Source: DASSTJ01 sp035707965 (lineage in GTDB: Bacteria > Actinomycetota > Actinomycetes > Actinomycetales > Angustibacteraceae). From it: 64,000 nucleotides of DNA. The DNA lies in assembly GCA_035707965.1 (NCBI GenBank), contig DASSTJ010000183.1, positions 1 to 64,000 on the forward strand. The letters are read 5' to 3'. The notes below the pieces were generated by a model. The model made no database searches. It was not told where the DNA came from and saw nothing but the letters and a program-made list of their open reading frames with translations. Numbering within the stretch: the first letter of the stretch is position 1; every line of letters begins with the position of its first letter. The position numbers and the translations under genes are program-made. Positions 34,130 through 42,109 of the stretch are shown here, in pieces.

Positions 34130-34312
34130 GTCGCTGAGTTGGCCGCCGAGGCCGTACTTGCCGGAGGAAGCCCTGCGCGAGGGGCAGTACGGGATGCAAG
34201 CGATCCCCTCTCGCGCGCACAAGTTGGCCAACTCGCCCTCATCGTGGTCCCGCTCCACCAGGTTGGAGTGGGGTTGCGTTGCTGTTGCGCAACCGTGACT
34301 AGCTGCCACCAT
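34130..34312 (-). pseudogene. Aldo/keto reductase remnant
   Basis: The minus-strand frame contains NLVERDHDEGELANLCAREG followed by IACIPYCP, matching the segment of aldo/keto reductases that normally reads NLxxR..EDVLDHCxxEGIxFIPWFPL. Only about 45-55 codons of a protein that should have about 280-330 remain, without the catalytic Asp/Tyr/Lys/His region. Lies directly upstream of the quinone oxidoreductase on the same strand, so the two may have come in together. Confidence 0.6.
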
Positions 34313-34418
34313 GATCGTGCCCTACTGGGTTCCCGATCACGGAACACCGGTGGGACGGCGAACCGGCCTGATCTGGGGAGAAGATCCGGTCGGATGTCCT
34401 CGAAGGGTGTCCGGGCAT

Positions 34419-34590
34419 TCCCTGCTCGTGCAGGCCCGTCGCGCAGCCGGGCTGACCCAGCACGCCCTGGCGCGGCCAATCCGACCCTTGGCACCCTCGC
34501 TGAGGTGGCGGCTGCTCTAGGCCCGCGCATCACGGTCGAGTCACTGGCCAAGGTTCTCGGGACGGCGCTCGCCCGGCCGTGGGCCGCTTG
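34419..34590 (+). pseudogene. Broken XRE-type helix-turn-helix gene
   Basis: One plus-strand frame reads SLLVQARRAAGLTQHALAR (34419-34475), the first helices of an XRE/Cro-type domain. A second frame, starting at 34472, reads AANPTLGTLAEVAAALGPRI, the end of the same domain. About 15-20 codons covering the recognition helix are missing at the junction and the frame has shifted, so the gene is dead. It is consistent with a lost mobile element regulator. Confidence 0.6.
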
Positions 34591-34742
34591 TCCACGATCC
34601 CGCACCGACACCGGCAAGTGTGGGATGTCGCGGGGCGTGGTGTCGGACTCTGACCTGCGAGTTTGCGTGAGAGCAAGTGGCGCCGACGAGACGCGACAGA
34701 GGTCGGTCTCAAGAGTTCGATCCTGGGCGCCGTCCCCCGTTC

Positions 34743-37400
34743 TCATCGCGACAGGCGCCGCCCCACGCTGAACCGGGAGGCCCGCCGCTGCAGTCGCCGG
34801 TGCGGCCGGGCCGGCCGCCCGGGTGCGGCAGCGACCAGCTCGGCGTTGAAGAGCCGCTTCGTCAGCTCAACGAGCACCAGGTAGGCGACGAGCAGCCCGG
34901 CCAGCAGCGCGTAGAAGCTCACCGGTGGTGCGGCGAAGCCGAGGAGCCCCGCGACCGGGGAGAGCGGCAGCAGGGCACCCACCAGCACGACGGAGACGGT
35001 CGCTGCCACGAGCGGGCCGCTCGGCCGACTACGGAGCAGCGGCCGCCGGGTGCGGATCGCGAAGACGATGAGCGTCTGGGTGGCCAGGGACTCCACGAAC
35101 CACCCTGCCCGGAAGAGGGCCGGGCCGGCGTGGAACGGCCCGAGCATGACGGCGAACGTCAGGAAGTCGAACAGGCTGCTGATCGGACCGAAGAGCAGCA
35201 TGAAGCGCCGGATCATGCCGAGGTCCCAGTGCGACGGTGCCCGGAGCTGCTCGGCGTCCACCCGGTCGGTCGGGATGGCGAGCTGGCTGCCGTCGTAGAG
35301 AAGGTTGTTGAGGAGGATCTGGGAGGGCAGCATCGGCAGGAACGAGAGGACTGCGGACGCCGCCGCGGCGCTGAACATGTTGCCGAAGTTGCTGCTCGTC
35401 CCCATCAGGACGTACTTGATGGTGTTGGCGAAGATGCGGCGGCCCTCGGTGATGCCGTCCGCGAGGACCCCGAGGTCCTTCTCCAGGAGGATCACGTCCG
35501 CCGCGTCCTTCGCGACGTCGACAGCGGTGTCCACGCTGATGCCGACGTCCGCGTTGTGCAGGGCGAGCGCGTCGTTGACGCCGTCGCCGAGGAAGCCGAC
35601 GCTGCGGCCCTGCTCACGGAGCGCTCGGAGCACCGCCGCCTTCTGCTCCGGGTTGACGCGGGCGAAGACCGTGGTGGTGCGTGCCGCCGCGGCCGTCCCC
35701 GCCTCGTCGAGGTCGGCGAGCTCGCTGCCCGTGACGACCCCGGTCACGGGCAGGCCGAGGTCGTCGCAGACCTTGCGGGCCACGACGGCGTTGTCTCCGG
35801 TGCAGACCTTGACGGTCACGCCCAGCTCGCGCAACCGTTCCAGTGACCTCGCCGCGTTGGGTTTGGGCTGGTCGAGGAAGACCAGGAAGCCGACGAGGCC
35901 GAGCCCGACCTCGTCGGTGGGCGACACCTCCCGCAGCCCCGGCGCCGGACGGCTCGCGACCGCGACCACGCGGCTACCGACCGCGAACAGCCCGTCGAGG
36001 GTGGCACGTGCGGCGTCGGAGACGTCGACGCAGCGGACCAGCACCTCTTCGGGAGCCCCCTTGACCACGAGGAGAGGCGTCCCGCAGGTCTGGGTGACGA
36101 GCGCGGAGGACAGCCGTCGCTCGTGGTCGAAGGGGGCGAGCGCCAGGCGTGCGGGCTCAGCACCGAGGGCCACCAGCGACGAGGACCACATGGCGTCCTC
36201 CAGCGGGTCGTCCGAGGCCACTCCGGCGACCGGCACGGCGCACGCGAGCCGCCCGACGGCCAGCACGGCCGGTGCCGGCGTCCCGGCTGGATCCAGCGCT
36301 GCGGTGAGGGTGATCCGGCCGTCGGTCAGCGTCCCCGTCTTGTCCGTGACGAGCACGTCCAGGTCGCCGAGGTCCTCGATGCAGACGAGCCGCTTGACGA
36401 GCACCTTGCGGCGGGCGAGCCGGCGGGAGCCCATCGCGAGGCTGGTGCTCACCACGGCGGGTAGCAGCTGGGGAGTGATGCCGACCGCGATGGCGAGGGC
36501 GAACAGCAGTGAGTCGACGAGGCGCCGGGACAGCACCAGGTTGGCGACGACGATGACGGACATCAGCGCGACGGCGACCCGCAGCAGCAGCCCCGAGAAG
36601 CGCCGGAGCCCGACCTGGAACTCGGTCTCCGGCTGCCGGTCGCCGAGCTGGGTGGCCACCCGTCCGAACTCGGTGTCGGCTGCCGTACCGACGACGACGC
36701 CGACCGCGGTCCCGCGGCGGACGACGGTCCCCATGAGCGCACAGCAGGTCAGGTCGGCCAGCGAGCAACCCGGACCGACGGCCTCCGTACCCTTGTCCAC
36801 CGGGACGGACTCGCCGGTCACGACCCCCTCGTCGCACTGGAGACCGGTCGCCTCGAGCAGCCGCAGGTCCGCCGGGATGACCTCGCCCCGCGTCAGGCGG
36901 ACGACGTCCCCGGGGACCAGGGACACGACGTCCACGTCGCGTACGTGCCCCGCGCGCAGCACCGTCGCCCGGTGCGTGACCTGGGCGTGGAGCCGGGCGG
37001 TCGCCCGCTCGGCGCGGTACTCGTTGACGAAGCTCAGGCCGACGCTGGCGACGAGGATGGTGCCGATCACGGTGGCGTCCACGCGCTCGCCGAGGAACGA
37101 CGACACCAGCGCGGTCGCCGCGAGCAGGAGCAGGAGCGGTGACCGCAGCTGCCGCGCGAGGACCGGCCACGCCCGCGCCTGGTGGCTGCGCAGGGCGTTC
37201 GGCCCGACCCGCGCGAGGCGCCGGCCGGCCTCGTCGTCGTCGAGACCCGCGGCGCTGCTGCCGACCTCGTGGAGCACGTCCTCCACCGAGCGGGTGGCGA
37301 GCTCGACCACCGGCAGGCGCGAGGGGGCCGCTCCTTCGCTCGGAGCCAGACCACGCATGATCACCAGGCCAGCATGCGGCGACGCTGGTTCGTGCACCAT
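34743..37400 (-). CDS. mgtA: Magnesium-translocating P-type ATPase
   Basis: An 885-residue P3B-type ATPase importing Mg2+ across the cytoplasmic membrane. Actuator motif CDEGVVTGESVPV near 195, GITPQLLPAVVSTSLA in a membrane helix near 310, phosphorylation site DKTGTLTDGR near 355, and GFLGDGVNDALAL hinge near 620; about ten membrane helices in total. Length is typical of MgtA/MgtB. An N-terminal extension of about 20 residues depends on the start; ATG at 37356 (MRGLAPSEG) is an internal alternative. No mgtA leader element was recognised upstream. Confidence 0.95.
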   Translation of the reverse strand: MVHEPASPHAGLVIMRGLAPSEGAAPSRLPVVELATRSVEDVLHEVGSSAAGLDDDEAGRRLARVGPNALRSHQARAWPVLARQLRSPLLLLLAATALVSSFLGERVDATVIGTILVASVGLSFVNEYRAERATARLHAQVTHRATVLRAGHVRDVDVVSLVPGDVVRLTRGEVIPADLRLLEATGLQCDEGVVTGESVPVDKGTEAVGPGCSLADLTCCALMGTVVRRGTAVGVVVGTAADTEFGRVATQLGDRQPETEFQVGLRRFSGLLLRVAVALMSVIVVANLVLSRRLVDSLLFALAIAVGITPQLLPAVVSTSLAMGSRRLARRKVLVKRLVCIEDLGDLDVLVTDKTGTLTDGRITLTAALDPAGTPAPAVLAVGRLACAVPVAGVASDDPLEDAMWSSSLVALGAEPARLALAPFDHERRLSSALVTQTCGTPLLVVKGAPEEVLVRCVDVSDAARATLDGLFAVGSRVVAVASRPAPGLREVSPTDEVGLGLVGFLVFLDQPKPNAARSLERLRELGVTVKVCTGDNAVVARKVCDDLGLPVTGVVTGSELADLDEAGTAAAARTTTVFARVNPEQKAAVLRALREQGRSVGFLGDGVNDALALHNADVGISVDTAVDVAKDAADVILLEKDLGVLADGITEGRRIFANTIKYVLMGTSSNFGNMFSAAAASAVLSFLPMLPSQILLNNLLYDGSQLAIPTDRVDAEQLRAPSHWDLGMIRRFMLLFGPISSLFDFLTFAVMLGPFHAGPALFRAGWFVESLATQTLIVFAIRTRRPLLRSRPSGPLVAATVSVVLVGALLPLSPVAGLLGFAAPPVSFYALLAGLLVAYLVLVELTKRLFNAELVAAAPGRPARPHRRLQRRASRFSVGRRLSR

Positions 37401-37500
37401 GCCCGAAGGTCCTCAGCGGGAGCAGGAACGACTGGCGCTCGGCGCGGACGGCCTTCGCCGTCAGGTGTCGGGTTGCCCGCCGAGCCGCCATGATCGACGC

Positions 37501-38322
37501 GTGAGCGTGCGCGGGTACGTCCAGGCGACGCACGCCGGGCCGACCCTCGCCGTCACGACGTTCACGGTGGCGCTCGCGCTGTCCGTCGGGCTGGGCTGGC
37601 GGGCACCGCTCGCCGCTGCCGCGGTGCTCACCGGGCAGCTCAGCGTCGGCTGGGCCAACGACTACCTGGACCGGCACGTCGACCACGAGGCAGACCGGCA
37701 GGACAAGCCGCTCGTGCGCGGCGAGGTGAGCGACCGGGGACTGCTGCTCGGGCTGGTCCTGGCGCTGGTGCTCACCGTGCCGCTCTCGTTGCTGCTGGGG
37801 TGGTGGGCCGGGCTCGCGCAGCTCGCCGGAGTGGCGTGCGGGCTCGCCTACGACGCAGGCGTGAAGCGGACGCCGGCGAGCCCGCTGCCGTACCTGGTGG
37901 CCTTCGCGCTCGTGCCGACGTCGTTCGTGGTCCTCGCGCTCCCCGCAGGGAGCACCCCTCGAGCGTCCGTGGTGGTGGCCTCAGGGCTGCTCGGCGCGTC
38001 CGCCCACTTCACGAACGCCATCAAGGACCTCGAGGCCGACGCTCGGACCGGCGTGCGAGGGCTCCCTCAGCGCCTCGGGGCGCGCTGGTCCGGCGTGGTC
38101 TCGGGAGTGTTGCTGCTCGTGGGCTCGTCCCTGCTGCTCGCGGGGGCCGAGCTGCCGGCACTGGCGACGACCGTTGCCAGCCTCGCGGGGATCGTCGCGC
38201 TCGGCTACGTGCTGCTGGTGCTGGTCGGCCGTCGGGTGCGGCACGCCTTCGCCCTCAACGTGCTCGCGGTGGGCCTGCTCGTCGCTGCCGTGGTGGCGTC
38301 CGGCAGCCAGGTGGTCGTCTGA
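37501..38322 (+). CDS. UbiA-family prenyltransferase
   Basis: A 273-residue integral membrane prenyltransferase with about eight helices. The two Mg-diphosphate motifs are intact: NDYLDRHVDHEADRQDKP near residue 58 and DLEADARTGVRGLPQRLG near 178. These enzymes transfer a prenyl chain to an aromatic or decaprenyl acceptor; the acceptor here is unknown and no menaquinone gene is adjacent. GTG 37501 has CATGAT 12 bases upstream and no Shine-Dalgarno. pabB starts 172 bases downstream. Confidence 0.88.
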   Translation: MSVRGYVQATHAGPTLAVTTFTVALALSVGLGWRAPLAAAAVLTGQLSVGWANDYLDRHVDHEADRQDKPLVRGEVSDRGLLLGLVLALVLTVPLSLLLGWWAGLAQLAGVACGLAYDAGVKRTPASPLPYLVAFALVPTSFVVLALPAGSTPRASVVVASGLLGASAHFTNAIKDLEADARTGVRGLPQRLGARWSGVVSGVLLLVGSSLLLAGAELPALATTVASLAGIVALGYVLLVLVGRRVRHAFALNVLAVGLLVAAVVASGSQVVV

Positions 38323-38375
38323 GCGCCGTCCGCGTGCGAGCACCAACCCGGGCGACGTCACGCGCGCGTGCCGAT

Positions 38376-38481
38376 GAGTGCACGGGGAGCCCGGTGGTCG
38401 CGACCGGGTGCACCTGCCGGTGCACGGAACCAGCGGGTGCAACCGGCGCGTGGGTGCAGCGGCGCCGGTGGACGGGTGCAC
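38376..38481. repeat. Cluster of six GGTGCA-type motifs before pabB
   Basis: Copies of (G)(A/G/C)GTGCA(C/A/G) start at 38376, 38406, 38418, 38435, 38452 and 38474, all in the same orientation, four of them followed by C (GTGCAC). Six copies in 106 bases ending one base before the pabB -10 box look like a multi-site binding region or eroded tandem repeat. Confidence 0.55.
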
Positions 38482-38487
38482 TAGCGT
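38482..38487 (+). promoter_or_regulatory. -10 box TAGCGT for pabB
   Basis: TAGCGT starts 13 bases before GTG 38495, without a Shine-Dalgarno, immediately after the last GGTGCA motif. Confidence 0.5.
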
Positions 38488-38494
38488 TCGCGTC

Positions 38495-39556
38495 GTGCCG
38501 CTCGCCGACGTGACGCCACGCGAGCCGCTGGCGTGGTTCGCCGACTCGACCGGCGACGGGTCGACGGGACTGCTCGCCACTGGCCTCGTCGAGCTCGGCG
38601 ACGAGCTGTCCGCGCTCGACGACGGTGCGTTCTGGGCGCTCGTCGTCGACGCGGAGGGCGGCATCACGTGCGCGCGGTTCGCGGACGTCGTCCCGGCACC
38701 CCTGCCTGCGGCGCACGCGCCCTGGCAGGGTCTGGCGGGCGAGTGGTCCACCTCGCTCGACGAGGGCGCGTACGTGGCGGCGTGCCGGGACGTGCGTCGG
38801 CGGATCGCTGCGGGCGAGGTCTACCAGGTGAACGTCTGCCGCGTGCTGGAGCACTCCCTCGACGACGGCGCCGACGTCCTCGCGCTCGCCGCCCGCACGA
38901 CCCGCGGCAACCCGGCGCCGTACGCGTCTCTCGTGCGCCTCCCAGGAACGGAGGTGGTCTGCGCCTCGCCCGAGCTGCTGCTGGAACGACACGGGTCCAC
39001 GGTGACGACAGGTCCGATCAAGGGCACCGCGCCGACGGTTGACCAGCTGCTGCCGAAGGACGTGCACGAGAACGTCATGATCGTGGACCTTGCTCGCAAC
39101 GACCTGTCCGTGGTGTGCGCGCCCGGCAGCGTGCGCGTCCCCGACCTGCTGCGCACGCAGGAGCATCCCGGTCTCGTGCACCTGGTGTCGCGCGTCAGCG
39201 GTGAGCTGCGCGCCCGTGCGCGGTGGGCCGACGTGCTGGCTGCCGTTCTCCCGGCCGCTTCCGTGACCGGGGCGCCGAAGTCGACGGCCCTCGCCGCGAT
39301 CGCCGACCTCGAGCCGGTGGCCCGTGGCCCCTACTGCGGCGCGATCGGCTGGGTGCACGGCGACCGGTGCCGGCTCGCGGTCGGCATCCGTACGTTCTGG
39401 ACGGCTCAGGACGCGGTCGGACGGCGCGTGCTGCGGTTCGGCACGGGCGCGGGCATCACCTGGGGGTCGGACCCGCTCGGGGAGTGGCGCGAGACCGAGC
39501 TCAAGGCCTCTCGGTTGATCGGTCTGGCCAACGGGGTACCGGCTCTCGCCCTCTGA
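38495..39556 (+). CDS. pabB: Aminodeoxychorismate synthase component I
   Basis: A 353-residue chorismate-utilising enzyme that aminates chorismate to 4-amino-4-deoxychorismate for folate synthesis. Core motifs: GEVYQVNVCR near 108, GPIKGTAPT near 170 (the Lys-containing PIKGT signature of PabB), ENVMIVDLARNDL near 190, and VTGAPKSTALAAI near 255. It is short because the N-terminal TrpE-like part is reduced. GTG 38495 fits the -10; the glutaminase subunit PabA is not in the window. pabC follows after 29 bases. Confidence 0.92.
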   Translation: MPLADVTPREPLAWFADSTGDGSTGLLATGLVELGDELSALDDGAFWALVVDAEGGITCARFADVVPAPLPAAHAPWQGLAGEWSTSLDEGAYVAACRDVRRRIAAGEVYQVNVCRVLEHSLDDGADVLALAARTTRGNPAPYASLVRLPGTEVVCASPELLLERHGSTVTTGPIKGTAPTVDQLLPKDVHENVMIVDLARNDLSVVCAPGSVRVPDLLRTQEHPGLVHLVSRVSGELRARARWADVLAAVLPAASVTGAPKSTALAAIADLEPVARGPYCGAIGWVHGDRCRLAVGIRTFWTAQDAVGRRVLRFGTGAGITWGSDPLGEWRETELKASRLIGLANGVPALAL

Positions 39557-39585
39557 CGAGCCTCCGGCGCTGCGATACTGCCGCC

Positions 39586-40452
39586 ATGGTGGACGCGAGC
39601 AGCCTGTCGGTGTGGGTGGGCGACGGCCTCGTCGACCCGCAGCAGCCGACCATCCGCGCGTACGACCACGGCGTGACCGTCGGCGACGGGGTGTTCGAGA
39701 CGTGCGTCGTGCGCGACGGCGTGCCCTTCGCGCTCACCCGCCACCTGCGTCGCCTCGCCACCTCGGCTCGTGGGCTCGGCCTCACCACACCGGACGACGG
39801 GAGCCTGCGGGACGCCGTCGCCGCGGTGCTCCAGGACCAGGCCCGCCGCCGCGGGGAGCCGCTCGCGCACGGCCGGCTGCGCATCACCGTCACCGGAGGT
39901 GCCGGACCGCTGGGATCCGACCGTGGGAACGCCGTACCGACGCTCCTGGTGCTGGCGTCACCGGTGCCGCGGCCGGACCCCAGCGCCGCCGTTCACGTGG
40001 TGCCGTGGGTGCGCAACGAGCGCAGTGCCGTCGCGGGGCTGAAGACCACGTCGTACGCCGACAACGTGGTCGCGCTGGCCGCGGCGCACGAGCACGGGGC
40101 GAGCGAGGCACTGTTCGCCAACACGCGTGACGAGCTCTGTGAAGGAACCGGCAGCAACGTGGTGCTCGTGATCGGCGACGAGGTGGTGACACCGCCGCTG
40201 AGCTCCGGCTGCCTGGCTGGCATCACGCGCGAGCTCCTGCTGGAGTGGGCCTCGGCGGACGCCGTGGCCGTCGTCGAGCGCCCCGTCGCCCTGACCGAGC
40301 TGGCGCGCGCGGACGAGCTCATGCTCACGTCGTCGACCCGCGACGTGCAGCCGGTGCACCGGGTGGACGACCGCGAGCTCACGCCTGGGCCGGTGGGACG
40401 CCAGCTGACCGAGCTCTTCCGGCGGCACGCCGCCGCGGACCTCGACCCGTGA
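39586..40452 (+). CDS. pabC: Aminodeoxychorismate lyase (class IV aminotransferase)
   Basis: A 288-residue PLP enzyme that splits 4-amino-4-deoxychorismate into p-aminobenzoate and pyruvate. Fold-type IV motifs: YDHGVTVGDGVFETCVVRDG near 26, the PLP lysine in GLKTTSYADNV near 150, EALFANTRDELCEGTGSNVVLV near 170 and LTSSTRDVQPV near 250. A branched-chain or D-amino acid transaminase cannot be fully excluded, but the position after pabB makes PabC the best call. ATG 39586 has GATACT 12 bases upstream. Confidence 0.9.
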   Translation: MVDASSLSVWVGDGLVDPQQPTIRAYDHGVTVGDGVFETCVVRDGVPFALTRHLRRLATSARGLGLTTPDDGSLRDAVAAVLQDQARRRGEPLAHGRLRITVTGGAGPLGSDRGNAVPTLLVLASPVPRPDPSAAVHVVPWVRNERSAVAGLKTTSYADNVVALAAAHEHGASEALFANTRDELCEGTGSNVVLVIGDEVVTPPLSSGCLAGITRELLLEWASADAVAVVERPVALTELARADELMLTSSTRDVQPVHRVDDRELTPGPVGRQLTELFRRHAAADLDP

Positions 40453-40515
40453 CCAGCGGCCTCGTCGCGTGGAGACGACGCCCCGCGGAGCACGCCGACC
40501 ACCGCGCGGCTGAGG

Positions 40516-40947
40516 TCAGGACGCGCGACGCCCGCTGAGCAGCTGGGCGAGGCAGCCGTCGATGTCGAGGTGGTGGCCCTCCTGCCCGAGCGGGACGACC
40601 GTGAAGGTGCGGGCCAGGAAGCTCTGCAGCGCGTCGGCCTCGAGGCAGAGAACCGCCTGGCCATCCGGTGAGCTGAGCCGCACCATGACGGCTGGCTCGT
40701 CATCCGCGTCGAGGTCGGGCCAGACCCGTACGTCGCCGTCGCCAGTGGCGTCCACGAGGCCGTGGTGGAGCAGCTCGCGACCCAGCATCCACGACACCGA
40801 GGCCTCGCCGGCCCGGAACGTCGCCTTGACGGCGTAGGGGTCGTCCGGGTCGTAGCGCAAGGTGGCGTCCAGCATGACGCCCTCTGCGCCGGGGACGAGC
40901 AGCCGAAGGCTGACGTCGTCCTCGACGCACCGTGGTCGGGGCTGCAT
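40516..40947 (-). CDS. SsgA-family sporulation/cell-division regulator
   Basis: A 143-residue cytosolic protein of the SsgA-like (SALP) family. Recognisable stretches are YDPDDPYAVKATFR near 35 and WMLGRELLHHGL near 53, with VVPLGQEGHHLDIDGCLAQL near the C-terminus. In Streptomyces such proteins (SsgA-G) recruit FtsZ to septation sites and control sporulation and peptidoglycan maintenance. ATG 40947 has AGGAGGAAC ahead of it. The family is restricted to morphologically complex actinomycetes. A 6-bp inverted repeat lies upstream at 40997-41019. Confidence 0.88.
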   Translation of the reverse strand: MQPRPRCVEDDVSLRLLVPGAEGVMLDATLRYDPDDPYAVKATFRAGEASVSWMLGRELLHHGLVDATGDGDVRVWPDLDADDEPAVMVRLSSPDGQAVLCLEADALQSFLARTFTVVPLGQEGHHLDIDGCLAQLLSGRRAS

Positions 40948-40996
40948 CCGCGTTCCTCCTGTGCCGACCGCGCCAGGCCCTCGGGTGAGGTGGCTC

Positions 40997-41019
40997 TTGA
41001 CGAGGTATGTGCCCGTCAA
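40997..41019. promoter_or_regulatory. Inverted repeat TTGACG-N11-CGTCAA upstream of the SsgA-like gene
   Basis: Perfect 6-bp arms at 40997-41002 and 41014-41019, about 50 to 72 bases before the ssgA-like ATG. It could be an operator in the promoter or leader of that gene. Confidence 0.35.
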
Positions 41020-41175
41020 TCCCTCGCCTCAAACCTCTACCCGGGGAGTCGGCCGGAAGCGTGTCCTTGTTTGTCCCGGAACATCATGGAAAGTCGACGA
41101 CGTCCAGGGTCAGCTCCGGGTCGTCCGGCCCTGGCCGTCAGGGTGACGCCGGAGCCACATCCGCAGTGCGCCACG

Positions 41176-41181
41176 TACGAT
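41176..41181 (+). promoter_or_regulatory. -10 box TACGAT for the PGPGW protein
   Basis: TACGAT starts 12 bases before ATG 41188, with no Shine-Dalgarno. Confidence 0.5.
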
Positions 41182-41187
41182 TTCTTC

Positions 41188-41709
41188 ATGGACACGCCAC
41201 CGGACGTCGCCCATCGCCCGGAGGGCGCACGACGGGCGAGCGCAGAGCCGCCTGCACCCGGCGCCCCGGTGAGCTACGACGACCCGAACGCGCTGATCGA
41301 CGCGCACGAGGACCGGTGGGCCTGGCGCGCCAAGATCAAGGCGAAGCCCACGACCCGGCGCCTCTACCGCGTCGTGGTGGGCGTGGTGGGCGTGGCCATC
41401 GTGCTGCTCGGCGTGGTCGCGCTGCCGGCCCCTGGGCCTGGCTGGGCCATCATCTTCGTCGGCCTCGCGGTGCTGGCCAGCGAGTTCGAGAAGGCGCAGC
41501 AGCTGCTCGACTTCGCGAAGAGGCACGTGCACCGCTGGACATCGTGGATCGCGCGCCAGCACCTCGCCGTCCGGCTGCTCGTCGGTCTGGCGATCCTCGC
41601 CCTGGTGCTCGGCATCTTCTGGGCGTACTTCGCCGTCATGGGCGTGCCTGGGTGGCTGCCGGACGTCGCGGAGGACCCGCTGCTGCAGTTCGTGCCAGGG
41701 GCCGGGTGA
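41188..41709 (+). CDS. TIGR02611-type PGPGW transmembrane protein
   Basis: A 173-residue membrane protein. After a polar N-terminus of about 60 residues come two or three helices; the second contains the family signature PAPGPGWAIIFVGLAVLASEFE, followed by a helical linker and a final membrane pair. The family is widespread in actinomycetes and has no assigned function. It ends shortly before tRNA-Val(CAC). Confidence 0.85.
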   Translation: MDTPPDVAHRPEGARRASAEPPAPGAPVSYDDPNALIDAHEDRWAWRAKIKAKPTTRRLYRVVVGVVGVAIVLLGVVALPAPGPGWAIIFVGLAVLASEFEKAQQLLDFAKRHVHRWTSWIARQHLAVRLLVGLAILALVLGIFWAYFAVMGVPGWLPDVAEDPLLQFVPGAG

Positions 41710-41834
41710 GCCCGCGCTCCGTCACGACGGGGGCGTTCCCGTGCCGAGCGACGCTCCGGTCCTGGTGAACCGCGAGGCGGTCGAGACCGGACCGGTGGAT
41801 CAGGTACAGTTCTGCAGCGCGCTGGTCGCGCCTC

Positions 41835-41908
41835 GGGCGTATAGCTCAGTTGGTTAGAGCGTTCGCTTCACACGCGAGAGGTCACAGGTTCGAGTCCTGT
41901 TACGCCCA
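41835..41908 (+). tRNA. tRNA-Val (CAC)
   Basis: A 74-base cloverleaf: acceptor GGGCGTA pairs with TACGCCC, D-arm GCTCAGTTGGTTAGAGC, anticodon CAC at 41869-41871 in loop TTCACAC, T-arm CAGGTTCGAGTCCTG. The CCA end is not encoded. Confidence 0.97.
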
Positions 41909-42109
41909 CCCTCGTGATCGACCGCCAGGGTCGAGCCCGCCCGGCCCCGGGTGGCGGCTCGGCCCTGTCTCGTCCGCTGGCAGCTCGCGACGCAAACCGC
42001 GTCGTGCCGCCGCCCGCTCGCTCGATACCATCGCCGAGCGGGCGCCAGGTCGGTCACCGGGCCCGCGACTCGTCCGCACCGACCAGCCGCAGCGCCTCAG
42101 GAGGCTCTC

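Noticed and set aside
35305..37500. N-terminal extension of the UbiA frame through the mgtA region
   Set aside because: Residues before GTG 37501 are an antisense reading of mgtA, Arg/Ser/Thr-rich. UbiA homology starts at 37501.
41909..42109. T-box or riboswitch leader before thrS
   Set aside because: No specifier hairpin, T-box sequence or terminator pair was recognised; only a weak TACCAT near 42026 was seen.
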